A stretch of DNA of 64,000 nucleotides from an uncultured Pseudomonadales bacterium (GTDB lineage Bacteria > Pseudomonadota > Gammaproteobacteria > Pseudomonadales > Azotimanducaceae), in the NCBI GenBank assembly GCA_958296165.1, contig OY282447.1:2294001-2358000 (forward strand), given 5' to 3'. Shown piece by piece: positions 19,216 through 29,477 of the stretch (its first letter is position 1; each line of letters begins with the position of its first letter). The notes under the pieces are model-generated. The model made no database searches. It worked only from the letters and a program-made list of their open reading frames with translations, and was not told the DNA's origin. The position numbers and the translations under genes were made by a program.

Positions 19216-19995
19216 ATGAGCAAGAGAACCGTTTTGGTGACGGGCGGCGCTCGCGGCATCGGCAAAGGCATCGCGCAGAGCTTCTTGGAAGCCGGGTGCA
19301 ATGTGATGATTGCGGACTTGGCGCAAGGCGACGGCTGGCGCTACCGCTTGGCAACCGACGCCGAGGCAGCCGCGACGAGCCGGGAACTGGCCGATCTCGG
19401 CGACGTGCGCTACACGCCCGTCGATGTCACGGATGCCGCCTCCTGCGCGGCCGCGGTGCAGGCCACGCTGGACGCCTTCGGCGCCTTGGACGTGTTGGTG
19501 AACAACGCCGGCGTGGTGGACAGCGGCCCCATCGAGCAGTTCACGGAACGACAGTGGGAGCACATCTTCGCCGTGAACGTGAAGGGCGTCTTCCTGATGA
19601 CCCAGGCCGCGCTTGCCGGCTTGCGGGCTTCCGCCGACGCGGCCATCGTCAACACGGCGTCCATCGCCGGCAAACGCGGCGCGCCGAACATGGCGGCCTA
19701 TTGCGGTTCCAAGTTCGCCGTGGTGGGCATCACCCAGTCGTTCGCCTTGGAGCTCGCCGGCGACGGCATCCGCGTCAACGCGCTGTGTCCCGGCATGGTG
19801 GCCACGGCGATGTGGCAAGACCACTTGATGGCCAACCGCGGCGAAGCGGCGTTCGAGGATCGCATGCGCGATCTGATCCCGCTTGGCCGCCCGCAAACGG
19901 TTGAGGACATGGGCCAGGCGGCCGTGTATCTCGCCACCGCGCCGAACGTCAGCGGCGTGGCGCTAAACGTCGCCGGGGCCTACCAGATGCACTGA
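19216..19995 (+). CDS. SDR-family oxidoreductase
   Basis: 259-residue classical short-chain dehydrogenase/reductase, NAD(P)-dependent. Seen: the TGGARGIG nucleotide-binding motif at residues 9-16, NNAGV near 95, the catalytic Ser in NTASIAGKRG and YCGSK (the YxxxK pair). The C-terminal GVALNVAGAYQMH is the family's usual GxxlnVdGG region with changes. The substrate cannot be read from sequence. A weak ribosome binding site (aaggggatc) precedes the ATG. It is convergent with the ADP-ribosylglycohydrolase-family gene, with 10 bp between stops. Confidence 0.9.
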   Translation: MSKRTVLVTGGARGIGKGIAQSFLEAGCNVMIADLAQGDGWRYRLATDAEAAATSRELADLGDVRYTPVDVTDAASCAAAVQATLDAFGALDVLVNNAGVVDSGPIEQFTERQWEHIFAVNVKGVFLMTQAALAGLRASADAAIVNTASIAGKRGAPNMAAYCGSKFAVVGITQSFALELAGDGIRVNALCPGMVATAMWQDHLMANRGEAAFEDRMRDLIPLGRPQTVEDMGQAAVYLATAPNVSGVALNVAGAYQMH

Positions 19996-20005
19996 GCGGC
20001 GTTCT

Positions 20006-22090
20006 TCAAGCCGCCGAGATCGTCACGGACTGCGTCGCCGTGCGTCCTTCGTCCACCAACAAGGCGACGCCGCCGCTTGGCAGAGCGTCGTCCTCGGCAT
20101 GCAGCACGGCTTCGCCATCGATGCTGCCGGCGATCGACGAACCGACCACGGCCAGTTCCAGCCGATAGGTGCGATAGAGTTCCACGTTGAAGTCGCACTC
20201 GGCGAGCACCGTGGTGCCATCGAGTTCGCGCACCAGCTGCGCCTTGCCGGCATCGGCGAGCACCAGCGCGTAATAGCGCTTCATGCCCTGCACCCGGCAC
20301 GCGATGCCGGCGCGTCGAACCAAATGGGGCGTCACGTCTGCGCGGACGCGGTAGTCCGTCCAGTCGCGCGCGCCGTGCAGCAACAGGCCGGTGCCGCGGT
20401 TGTGAACCAAACGAAACGACTCCTGATAGCGCGGCGAATACTGATCCACCCCGTTCACCCAGGCCCGGTGCCACATGCTGCCTGGGATGCGGCCGAGCGT
20501 CACTTCGGGCGCGCCGTCCCAATCCAAGCGGTTCAAATAGAGCGTGCCGCCAGCTGGCGCCGATACCACTTCCACTCCTACCGCGGCGATGGGAAAGCCG
20601 CCTAGATCCGGTATTGTCCAAGACAGCGTCTCGCGGTCGCCGGGGCCGACCGCAGTGGCCGGATTGCGGAGCGTCACCAGCTTGTCTTCGGCGTCGAAAA
20701 CGCGCAGGCAGATGGCCGTCTCCACCGGCTCGTCGGCATTCTTGGCCAGTTCCACCGCGGCATGAACGGTTTGCCCTGGCGAGAGCATCGGGCTGGTCAT
20801 CAAGCCGTAGCCGCGCCGTTCGAAGTACTTTGCCGTGTCCAACGAGTCCACGAAAGTGGCGGTGGTGGCGCACACCGAATCGCCGGACTCGGTGCGGTCG
20901 AAGTGGATGGCGAGGGCGCGCTCGCCGCTGGCGTTGTGGCGGTTCTGCACCACGCACTTGCGGCCGGTGAAGCCCTGCACGGAACCGGCATAGGCGAAGT
21001 GGTAGCGAGCGCCTTCCTTCGGCGCTTCGTAGTCCGATCCGGCTAGGGCGTGGCCCATGCGGATGATGCGCGTGGCCTGCGTGGCCGCGTCGCTGACGCC
21101 GCCGCCGCTGTCGGCGCTTGGCAGATAGCAGATGTCCGACACCGGGCCGCGCCAATCCGGCCCCGCGTCGATGCCGGCGAGGCCGTGTTGAATGCCGAGC
21201 AGGCAGCCTAGGTTGCCGGAGTTGCAGTCTGTATCCCAACCCGACGTGTTGACGATCATGAGCGCCTTGCCGAAATCGTCGTCGCCGTGCAGCAGGGCAT
21301 GCACGATCAGACCGTGGTTGGGCACCATGTGGCAGTTGCCGCCGTACTTGTCGTAGCCGTAGTTGGCCTTGATTGCGGCGAAGGTGGCGCGCCAATCGTC
21401 GCCGTGCTTGGCATGCCAGCCGCGGATGTCGCCGATCATCCGGTACAGCACGCTGTCGTGTGGAATCTGCCGTACGCCGATGTCGAGCAGCTTGTTGGTG
21501 TCTGATTCCGTGAACGCAGCCGCTTCCATCGCAGCCAGCACTTGGGCGCCGTAGACGGCCTCGCCGTCATGCGACACGCTGCCGGCCCGACGGGCTAGAT
21601 CCGCGGCCCGCTCCGGGTCTCCCGGCGCGACCATCGCCCAGCCGTCGATGAAGATCTGCGCGCCGATCTGTTCAGCCACCACTTGCCCGTTCATCGCCAT
21701 CGAGCCGCTGTGCGGCGCTTCGATGCCTGCTGCCAAGCGCATGAACGCGGTGTGCTCGGTGGAGTTGCCCAAGCCTCCCCACCACAGAATGGTGCGATTC
21801 TCGATTAGGTAGTTCAGCCATGTCTGGCCAATCTGGCGCGGCGAGATGTTCGGGTCGCAGCCGTAGTCCTCCAGCGCGCGGATGAAGGTGAAGGTGCCGC
21901 TGATGTCGTCGTCGGTGACGATCAGCGGCACGTTCAGCTTGTCGTGAACGTAGTAGTCGATCTCGCCCAAGCGCTTTTCGATGGCCTCGTTGGACCATCC
22001 TTCGAACGGCCGGCCGAGATAGACGCCGATGATCTTGCCAAGCACGCCGGCGTAGACGCGCTCCGAGTAGTCTGCGGGCAGTGCGGTCAC
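20006..22090 (-). CDS. ADP-ribosylglycohydrolase-family protein with long C-terminal beta-rich region
   Basis: About 694 residues. The N-terminal 330 residues match the ADP-ribosylglycohydrolase (ARH/DraG) fold: GVLGKIIGVYLGRPFEGW, the metal-binding TDDDISGTF, and the later GWDTDCNSGNLGCLLG (DTDxN..G). Proteins of this fold remove ADP-ribose from proteins or small molecules. The C-terminal half (YHFAYAGSVQGFTGRK..., GTGLLLHGARDWTDYRVRADVT..., and a final beta-rich part) looks like a carbohydrate-binding or LamG-like region, so the true substrate may be a glycoside. An AAGGAG at about 22098-22103 lies only one base from the first GTG (22096) but 7 bases from the second (22090), so I chose 22090. 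Confidence 0.85.
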   Translation of the reverse strand: MTALPADYSERVYAGVLGKIIGVYLGRPFEGWSNEAIEKRLGEIDYYVHDKLNVPLIVTDDDISGTFTFIRALEDYGCDPNISPRQIGQTWLNYLIENRTILWWGGLGNSTEHTAFMRLAAGIEAPHSGSMAMNGQVVAEQIGAQIFIDGWAMVAPGDPERAADLARRAGSVSHDGEAVYGAQVLAAMEAAAFTESDTNKLLDIGVRQIPHDSVLYRMIGDIRGWHAKHGDDWRATFAAIKANYGYDKYGGNCHMVPNHGLIVHALLHGDDDFGKALMIVNTSGWDTDCNSGNLGCLLGIQHGLAGIDAGPDWRGPVSDICYLPSADSGGGVSDAATQATRIIRMGHALAGSDYEAPKEGARYHFAYAGSVQGFTGRKCVVQNRHNASGERALAIHFDRTESGDSVCATTATFVDSLDTAKYFERRGYGLMTSPMLSPGQTVHAAVELAKNADEPVETAICLRVFDAEDKLVTLRNPATAVGPGDRETLSWTIPDLGGFPIAAVGVEVVSAPAGGTLYLNRLDWDGAPEVTLGRIPGSMWHRAWVNGVDQYSPRYQESFRLVHNRGTGLLLHGARDWTDYRVRADVTPHLVRRAGIACRVQGMKRYYALVLADAGKAQLVRELDGTTVLAECDFNVELYRTYRLELAVVGSSIAGSIDGEAVLHAEDDALPSGGVALLVDEGRTATQSVTISAA

Positions 22091-22096
22091 GAGCAC

Positions 22097-22103
22097 TCTC
22101 CTT
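22097..22103 (-). promoter_or_regulatory. Shine-Dalgarno site deciding the start of the ADP-ribosylglycohydrolase-family gene
   Basis: AAGGAGA on the minus strand. Spacing favours the second in-frame GTG. Confidence 0.6.
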
Positions 22104-22228
22104 TTGGTCCTGCGATGAGCCTAGTGTGGCGCGTCTCAGCTCGAAGCGCTAGCTCTGCGCAAGACCGTCGATGGGCGCGGCGGCGCACGCACTGCCAGTG
22201 CGCTGTGGCACATCGTCCGACCAAGTGG

Positions 22229-22235
22229 TTAAAAT
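22229..22235 (+). promoter_or_regulatory. Possible -10 element for infA
   Basis: ttaaaat stands out in GC-rich sequence about 28 bp before the infA ATG. No convincing -35 box was seen, so this is tentative. Confidence 0.3.
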
Positions 22236-22262
22236 GCGCGCCCCCGAACAACCCGAGCTTGC

Positions 22263-22481
22263 ATGGCGAAGGAAGAACAGATCGAGATGGACGGCACGGT
22301 GATCGACACGCTCCCGAACACCATGTTCCGTGTCGAGCTAGACAACGGCCACAAGGTCACGGCGCACATCTCAGGCAAGATGCGCAAGAACTACATCCGC
22401 ATCCTCACCGGCGATCGGGTGAAGGTGGAGCTGACCCCCTACGACTTGAGCAAGGGCCGCATCACGTTCCGGGAGCGTTGA
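22263..22481 (+). CDS. infA: Translation initiation factor IF-1
   Basis: 72-residue S1/OB-fold protein that binds the ribosomal A site during initiation. The sequence is close to the textbook IF-1 ([20 protein letters not shown] at the start, later [19 protein letters not shown] and a KGRITFRER-type end). Complete at the usual 72 residues. It lies near clpA, as in E. coli, on the opposite strand and convergent with it. Confidence 0.98.
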   Translation: MAKEEQIEMDGTVIDTLPNTMFRVELDNGHKVTAHISGKMRKNYIRILTGDRVKVELTPYDLSKGRITFRER

Positions 22482-22533
22482 TCGCGCCCCTGCGCAGCGA
22501 TGCCCTATCGAGGCGTCGCCGCCGCGCCGCCCG

Positions 22534-24815
<2,282 letters not shown>

Positions 24816-24816
<1 letters not shown>

Positions 24817-25214
24817 TAGTCCGTCATCTCCACGGTAGATCTCAAGGGGTGATTGTGCTCCTGCGCGAAGGCGTTCACCTGCTCCGATTTGGTCTCGGCG
24901 ATGTCGCGCGGGAAGATGCCCACCACGGCGCTGCCGGTGGTGTGAACGGCGTACATGAACTGCCACGCCTTCTCTTCCGCCATACGGAAGAACTTCATGA
25001 GCACGACGACTACGAACTCCATCGGCGTGTAGTCGTCGTTGAGCAGCAGAACCTTGTAGAGCGGCGGCTGCTTGAGCTTGGGTTTGGCCGTGCGGGTCTT
25101 GACGACCGTGCCGACGCCGCCTTCGTCGCCGCTGCCTGGGTCATGTGCGGCAACGACGACGCCGTTCGGCGAGGGTTGTCTCGGCGCATGGCTGTTGGCG
25201 CTTGCACGGCCCAT
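24816..25214 (-). CDS. clpS: ATP-dependent Clp protease adaptor ClpS
   Basis: N-end rule adaptor that hands substrates to ClpA. The core ([20 protein letters not shown], the later [20 protein letters not shown]) carries the NDDYTPMEF motif that forms the recognition pocket. At 132 residues it is somewhat longer than E. coli ClpS (106), with an extra low-complexity N-terminal stretch of about 45 residues; a shorter start is possible. Convergence and order clpS-clpA next to a divergent cspD match E. coli. Confidence 0.96.
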
Positions 25215-25322
25215 TTCGCTGTCTCCAACCTCGAACGCGAGAGTACGAAGGTCTCAACTGCCTGTGAACGTCCGATCATAGCCTAGTTTCTACGCAGACT
25301 CGCACACGGCGTTGCGGCACGT

Positions 25323-25359
25323 CTTGCCTTGACGCTTTGCCCTGACGTTCGCCTTGACA
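25323..25359. repeat. Three imperfect copies of a ttgccttgacg-like unit between clpS and cspD
   Basis: Direct repeats of about 12-13 bp in the 266-bp divergent intergenic region that must hold both promoters. Downstream of them is a G-rich run (gggggg near 25384-25395). No clear -35/-10 pairs were recognised. Confidence 0.6.
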
Positions 25360-25480
25360 TGAGCGTACCGGAAGGTGGACATTAGGGGGGTGGGGGCAAA
25401 CAACAGCAAGCGGCAAGCGCTGCAGTGCGAACTGCGCGGCTTTGCGGTAAGAAGGTAGAAACCCCAGGGAGGATCGCCGC

Positions 25481-25729
25481 ATGGCGGATGGCAAAGTTAA
25501 ATGGTTCAACAACGCCAAGGGCTACGGCTTCGTGCTAGCCGAAAGCGTTGGCGAAGATTTGTTCGTACACTACTCGTCCATCCAGGCGGGCGGCTACCGG
25601 ACGCTGCGTGCTGGCCAGGATGTCACCTTCGACATTCAGGAAGGCCCCAAGGGGCTGCACGCGGTGAATGTCCGCGTGGTGGGCGAGGACCCCGACACTT
25701 ACCACGACAACGCATCGGCCGAGCATTAG
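25481..25729 (+). CDS. cspD: Cold shock domain protein, CspD-like
   Basis: 82-residue single OB-fold nucleic-acid-binding protein. RNP1 and RNP2 are present: KGYGFV (residues 13-18) and DLFVHYSSI (27-35). A strong ribosome binding site (cagggaggat) precedes the ATG. The position divergent from clpS-clpA is the one held by cspD in E. coli, and a C-terminal extension beyond the 70-residue core also fits CspD, an inhibitor of replication in stationary phase. Naming rests on position and length. Confidence 0.88.
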   Translation: MADGKVKWFNNAKGYGFVLAESVGEDLFVHYSSIQAGGYRTLRAGQDVTFDIQEGPKGLHAVNVRVVGEDPDTYHDNASAEH

Positions 25730-25757
25730 GCTGGGCGAGCGGTGCCGCCCGAGGGCG

Positions 25758-27014
25758 CTACATCTTGGCGATGATGGCGGTGCCGAACTCCGAGCACTTC
25801 AGCAAGGCGGCGTCGGTCATCAGTCGCTCGAAATCGTAGGTAACGGTCTTCGCCGAGATCGTCGTCTCCATGCCCTGCACGATGAGGTCCGCGGCTTCGC
25901 GCCAGCCGAGGTGGCGCAGCATCATCTCGGCCGAGAGGATCAGCGAGCCGGGGTTCACTTTGTCTTGACCGGCGTATTTGGGCGCGGTGCCGTGCGTAGC
26001 CTCGAACAGCGCCACGGCGTCGCCGAGATTCGCCCCCGGCGCGATGCCGATGCCGCCGACTTGGGCTGCCAAGGCGTCTGAAAGGTAGTCGCCGTTCAGA
26101 TTCATGGTGGCGATCACGTCGTATTCGTCTGGACGGGTGAGGATCTGCTGCAGCATGGCGTCGGCGATCATGTCCTTGATGACGATCTGCCGGCCGGTGT
26201 TGGGGTTGGTGAGTTCGTGCCACGGGCCGCCATCCAACGGCGTGGCGCCGAACTCGTCCGCTGCCAGCGCGTAGCCCCAATCCTTGAACGCGCCTTCGGT
26301 GAACTTCATGATGTTGCCCTTGTGAACGAAGGTCACCGAGGCGCGATCTTCGGCGATGGCGTATTGCAGCGCTTTGCGGACCAGGCGCTGCGTCCCCTGT
26401 ACGGAGATGGGCTTGACGCCGATGCCGCAGTTGGTGGGGAAGCGGATATTCTCCACGCCCATGTCCTTGCGGAGGAAGTCGATCACGCGGTCGGCGCCTT
26501 CGGAGCCGGCCTCCCACTCCACGCCGGCATAGATGTCCTCGGTGTTCTCGCGGAAGATCACCATGTCGGTCTTCTCGGGTGCCTTGACTGGGCTCGGCAC
26601 GCCCTGCAGCCAGCGCACGGGGCGCTGGCAGACGTAAAGATCGAGGTGCTGGCGCAACGCCACGTTGAGAGACCGGATGCCGCCGCCGACAGGCGTGGTC
26701 ATCGGGCCCTTGATGCCCACGAGGAACTCGCGCATGGCGGTGAGCGTCTCTGCCGGCAGCCACTCGTCTTCGCCGTAGAGATCCAATGCCTTCTCGCCGG
26801 AGTAGATCTCCATCCAGACGATCTGGCGGCGCCCGTGGTATGCCTTCCCGACAGCGGCGTTCACCACGTCGAGCATCACAGGCGTGATGTCTACGCCGAT
26901 GCCGTCGCCTTCGATGAAAGGAATGATGGGCCGGTCTGGCACGTTCAGGGAACCGTCTTCGGCAACCGTGATCTTCTCGCCGGTGGTCGGCACCTGGATG
27001 TGTTCGTAGCCCAT
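25758..27014 (-). CDS. icd: Isocitrate dehydrogenase (NADP+)
   Basis: TCA enzyme converting isocitrate to 2-oxoglutarate. 418 residues (E. coli 416). Seen: [12 protein letters not shown] at the N-terminus, the phosphorylation-site region [13 protein letters not shown] with the Ser regulated by AceK in E. coli, the [11 protein letters not shown] substrate site, [13 protein letters not shown], and the NADP-binding [12 protein letters not shown]. The ATG at 27014 follows agaggg; upstream frame is shadow of moaE. aceA elsewhere in the window competes for the same substrate. Confidence 0.97.
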   Translation of the reverse strand: MGYEHIQVPTTGEKITVAEDGSLNVPDRPIIPFIEGDGIGVDITPVMLDVVNAAVGKAYHGRRQIVWMEIYSGEKALDLYGEDEWLPAETLTAMREFLVGIKGPMTTPVGGGIRSLNVALRQHLDLYVCQRPVRWLQGVPSPVKAPEKTDMVIFRENTEDIYAGVEWEAGSEGADRVIDFLRKDMGVENIRFPTNCGIGVKPISVQGTQRLVRKALQYAIAEDRASVTFVHKGNIMKFTEGAFKDWGYALAADEFGATPLDGGPWHELTNPNTGRQIVIKDMIADAMLQQILTRPDEYDVIATMNLNGDYLSDALAAQVGGIGIAPGANLGDAVALFEATHGTAPKYAGQDKVNPGSLILSAEMMLRHLGWREAADLIVQGMETTISAKTVTYDFERLMTDAALLKCSEFGTAIIAKM

Positions 27015-27070
27015 CGAGCAGTTCCCTCTAACGCAAGGGCGCCGCATTGTACATGAACGGCGGCTTCGGG

Positions 27071-27526
27071 CTACCAGTCCGCGCGCCGCTGCCGGTCGCT
27101 GGCCGTGGCGCGAATCCACGTGTCGCCAGCGGCGCGGCGTTCCTTCTTCCAGAACACGGCATCGGTCTTTAGGTAGTCCATGAGGAACTCGCACGCGGCG
27201 AAGGCGTCCGGGCGGTGGCTGGAGGCCACTAGCACCAGCACGATCTGATCCTGCGGCGCGAGTTCGCCGACGCGGTGGATGACGTGTACGTCGAGCAGGG
27301 CCCAGCGCGCTGCGGCTTCCTCGACGATCGCCTCGATGCTGGCTTCGGTCATGCCTGGATAGTGTTCCAAGTACAGGCCGCGTACGGCATCGTCGCTGAC
27401 GCGGTCTCGCACCAGGCCGCCGAAGGCGACCACGGCGCCGGCCGCTCCGCCGCAGCGGCGCCGACAGGCTGCCCACTCCGCAGCGACGTCGAAATCGCTC
27501 TCCTGAATGTGAACCGCCGAACGCAT
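27071..27526 (-). CDS. moaE: Molybdopterin synthase catalytic subunit MoaE
   Basis: Large subunit of molybdopterin synthase, which takes sulfur from MoaD-thiocarboxylate to convert precursor Z (cPMP) to molybdopterin. 151 residues. Family motifs: [24 protein letters not shown], the [10 protein letters not shown] segment with catalytic His, and the conserved VFWKKE with the essential Lys. It follows moaD by 9 bp. Together with moaC and moaD it forms an operon; moaA and moaB are not in the window. Confidence 0.96.
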   Translation of the reverse strand: MRSAVHIQESDFDVAAEWAACRRRCGGAAGAVVAFGGLVRDRVSDDAVRGLYLEHYPGMTEASIEAIVEEAAARWALLDVHVIHRVGELAPQDQIVLVLVASSHRPDAFAACEFLMDYLKTDAVFWKKERRAAGDTWIRATASDRQRRADW

Positions 27527-27535
27527 TCGAGCCTG

Positions 27536-27796
27536 CTAGCCGCCGGTGACTGGAGGCAGGAAGGCGACCTCGTCGCCACTCGCCAACCGCACCTCGCCCT
27601 GCACGATGGCCTGGTTGACGGCCACTTGCACGCCTTGCGCGCACAGCGGTTCGAGCTGCGCCGCCGTGAGCACTTCCGCGAGCCGCTCCCGCACGCCAGC
27701 GAGCGTTGCGTTGTCCAGCCCAAGGCGCAAGGACTCCATCCCCGCGGCTTCACGCAGGGAAGCGAAGAAACGCACCGTTACGCACGTTGCGCTCAC
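27536..27796 (-). CDS. moaD: Molybdopterin synthase sulfur carrier subunit MoaD
   Basis: Ubiquitin-like sulfur carrier. The product is about 86 residues from the GTG at 27796 ([19 protein letters not shown]) and ends in the diagnostic LPPVTGG, whose terminal Gly-Gly is adenylated and thiocarboxylated. The GTG overlaps the moaC stop (GTGA). The longer frame to 27826 adds only GKGAGKGAG from a 12-bp tandem repeat. Confidence 0.94.
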   Translation of the reverse strand: MSATCVTVRFFASLREAAGMESLRLGLDNATLAGVRERLAEVLTAAQLEPLCAQGVQVAVNQAIVQGEVRLASGDEVAFLPPVTGG

Positions 27797-28284
27797 GCCG
27801 GCGCCCTTTCCTGCGCCCTTTCCCAAGCGCCGGACTTGCCGCCTGACTTAGTGAGGAGATGCACGCGGTCGATGGTCATTCCTCGATCCATGGCCTTGCA
27901 CATGTCGTAGACGGCGAGCGCGGCGACGCTGACCGCGGTGAGGGCTTCCATCTCCACGCCGGTCTGGCCGGTCACCTTGCACATGCTGTCGATCGCCAGG
28001 GCATCCTCGCCTAGCGCCTCGAAATCCACCGCCACTTTGGCGAGCGGCAGAGGGTGACAGAGGGGAATCAATTCGCTGGTGCGCTTCGCCGCCTGAATGC
28101 CGGCCACGCGAGCCACCGCAAGCACGTCGCCCTTGGCCACGCCGCCTTCCAGGATCGCCCGCAGGGTAGGGGCAGACATGCGCAAGACGCCGCGCGCCCG
28201 CGCTTCGCGGCTGGTGTTGGCCTTGGCGGATACATCCACCATCGACGCTTCGCCGCGCTCGTTCAGATGCGACAGCCGAGCCAT
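27793..28284 (-). CDS. moaC: Cyclic pyranopterin monophosphate synthase MoaC
   Basis: Converts the MoaA product to cyclic pyranopterin monophosphate, an early step of molybdenum cofactor synthesis. 163 residues; motifs [28 protein letters not shown] and [20 protein letters not shown] are all as expected, with C-terminal KSGGKSG. First gene of the moaC-moaD-moaE set; divergent from mnmA. Confidence 0.96.
   Translation of the reverse strand: MARLSHLNERGEASMVDVSAKANTSREARARGVLRMSAPTLRAILEGGVAKGDVLAVARVAGIQAAKRTSELIPLCHPLPLAKVAVDFEALGEDALAIDSMCKVTGQTGVEMEALTAVSVAALAVYDMCKAMDRGMTIDRVHLLTKSGGKSGAWERAQERAPA
27801..27824. repeat. 12-bp duplication gcgccctttcc(t/c) at the moaC/moaD junction
   Basis: Two adjacent copies code for the ERA-Q-ERA end of MoaC and lie just before the moaD GTG, at the site of its ribosome binding region. 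Confidence 0.75.
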
Positions 28285-28335
28285 GCGACGAGAATAGCAC
28301 GGTATGCTTGGCCGGCACGTTGCAGTAGGCGCACA

Positions 28336-28391
28336 AGCGGGTAGGCGGTAGACGGGTAGGCGGGTAAGCGGGCAGCGGGTAGGCGGGTAGG
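28336..28391. repeat. Tandem gcgggtag repeat immediately before mnmA
   Basis: About six or seven imperfect 8-9 base copies end 3 bases before the mnmA ATG, so the last copy (gggtagg) must also serve as the ribosome binding site. Confidence 0.85.
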
Positions 28392-28394
28392 AAA

Positions 28395-29468
28395 ATGGCG
28401 CAAGCGGTCATGGTTGGCATGTCCGGCGGAGTGGATTCCGCGGTCAGCGCCCTGTTGCTGCAGGAGCGGGGGTTCGACGTGGCCGGCCTGTTCATGAAGA
28501 ACTGGGAAGAGGACGACGGCACCGAGTACTGCACGGCCGAAGCCGACTACGCGGATGCCGCAGCGGTGTGTGACCGCCTCGGCATCGAGCTGCACGCCGC
28601 CAACTTCGCGGCCGAGTATTGGGACAACGTGTTCGAGGCGTTCTTGGCCGACTACCGCAGCGGCCGCACGCCCAACCCGGATGTGTTGTGCAACCGCGAG
28701 ATCAAGTTCAAGCTGTTTCTGGACTACGCGGAACTGCTCGGCTTCGAGACCATCGCCACCGGCCACTATGCCCGCCGGAGCCCACCGGGCGAGCCGTTTC
28801 GGCTGTTCAAGGGCACCGATCAGAGCAAGGACCAGAGCTACTTCTTGCAGGCCGTGGCCAAGGAGCAGCTAGAGCGTTGTCTGTTTCCGGTGGGGCACCT
28901 AGAGAAGCGCACGGTGCGGGAGCTGGCGTGCCGCGCCGGCTTCGACATCCACGACAAGAAAGACAGCACCGGCATCTGCTTCATCGGCGAACGCCGCTTC
29001 GCCGACTTCCTAGGCCGCTATGTGCGCTGCACGCGCGGGCCGATCACGGATACGGCCGGCGCTGTGCTGGGCGAACACCGGGGCCTTGCCTTCCATACGC
29101 TTGGCCAGCGCCAAGGTCTCGGCGTAGGAGGGCAGCGGGGCCGCGCCGAGAAGCCGTGGTACGTGGCTCGCAAGGACGCCGCGAACAATGCGCTGGTGGT
29201 GACCCAAGACGAAAGCGACCTCGCCGCCGGCACGCTTGAAGCGTCCGAACTCAATTGGATCCGAGCACCCTGGCAAGGGCGCTGCACCGCCAAGACGCGC
29301 TATCGCCAGCCCGACCAAGCCTGTACGGTGACCTTGCATGGAGAGCGCGGGGAGCGCGCCCACGTCGCTTTCGCTCAGCCGCAACGGGCCGTTACGCCCG
29401 GCCAGTACGTCGCCTTCTACGATGGCGACGAATGCTTGGGCGGCGGGCGCATTGAAGCCGCACACTAG
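28395..29468 (+). CDS. mnmA: tRNA-specific 2-thiouridylase MnmA
   Basis: Installs the 2-thio group on U34 of tRNA-Lys, -Glu and -Gln. 357 residues. PP-loop [15 protein letters not shown] at the N-terminus binds ATP; the catalytic Cys occurs in [12 protein letters not shown] and the second in [27 protein letters not shown] is the tRNA-binding motif. In E. coli hflD lies between mnmA and purB; here purB follows directly, 9 bp downstream. Confidence 0.97.
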   Translation: MAQAVMVGMSGGVDSAVSALLLQERGFDVAGLFMKNWEEDDGTEYCTAEADYADAAAVCDRLGIELHAANFAAEYWDNVFEAFLADYRSGRTPNPDVLCNREIKFKLFLDYAELLGFETIATGHYARRSPPGEPFRLFKGTDQSKDQSYFLQAVAKEQLERCLFPVGHLEKRTVRELACRAGFDIHDKKDSTGICFIGERRFADFLGRYVRCTRGPITDTAGAVLGEHRGLAFHTLGQRQGLGVGGQRGRAEKPWYVARKDAANNALVVTQDESDLAAGTLEASELNWIRAPWQGRCTAKTRYRQPDQACTVTLHGERGERAHVAFAQPQRAVTPGQYVAFYDGDECLGGGRIEAAH

Positions 29469-29477
29469 GATGCGAAC

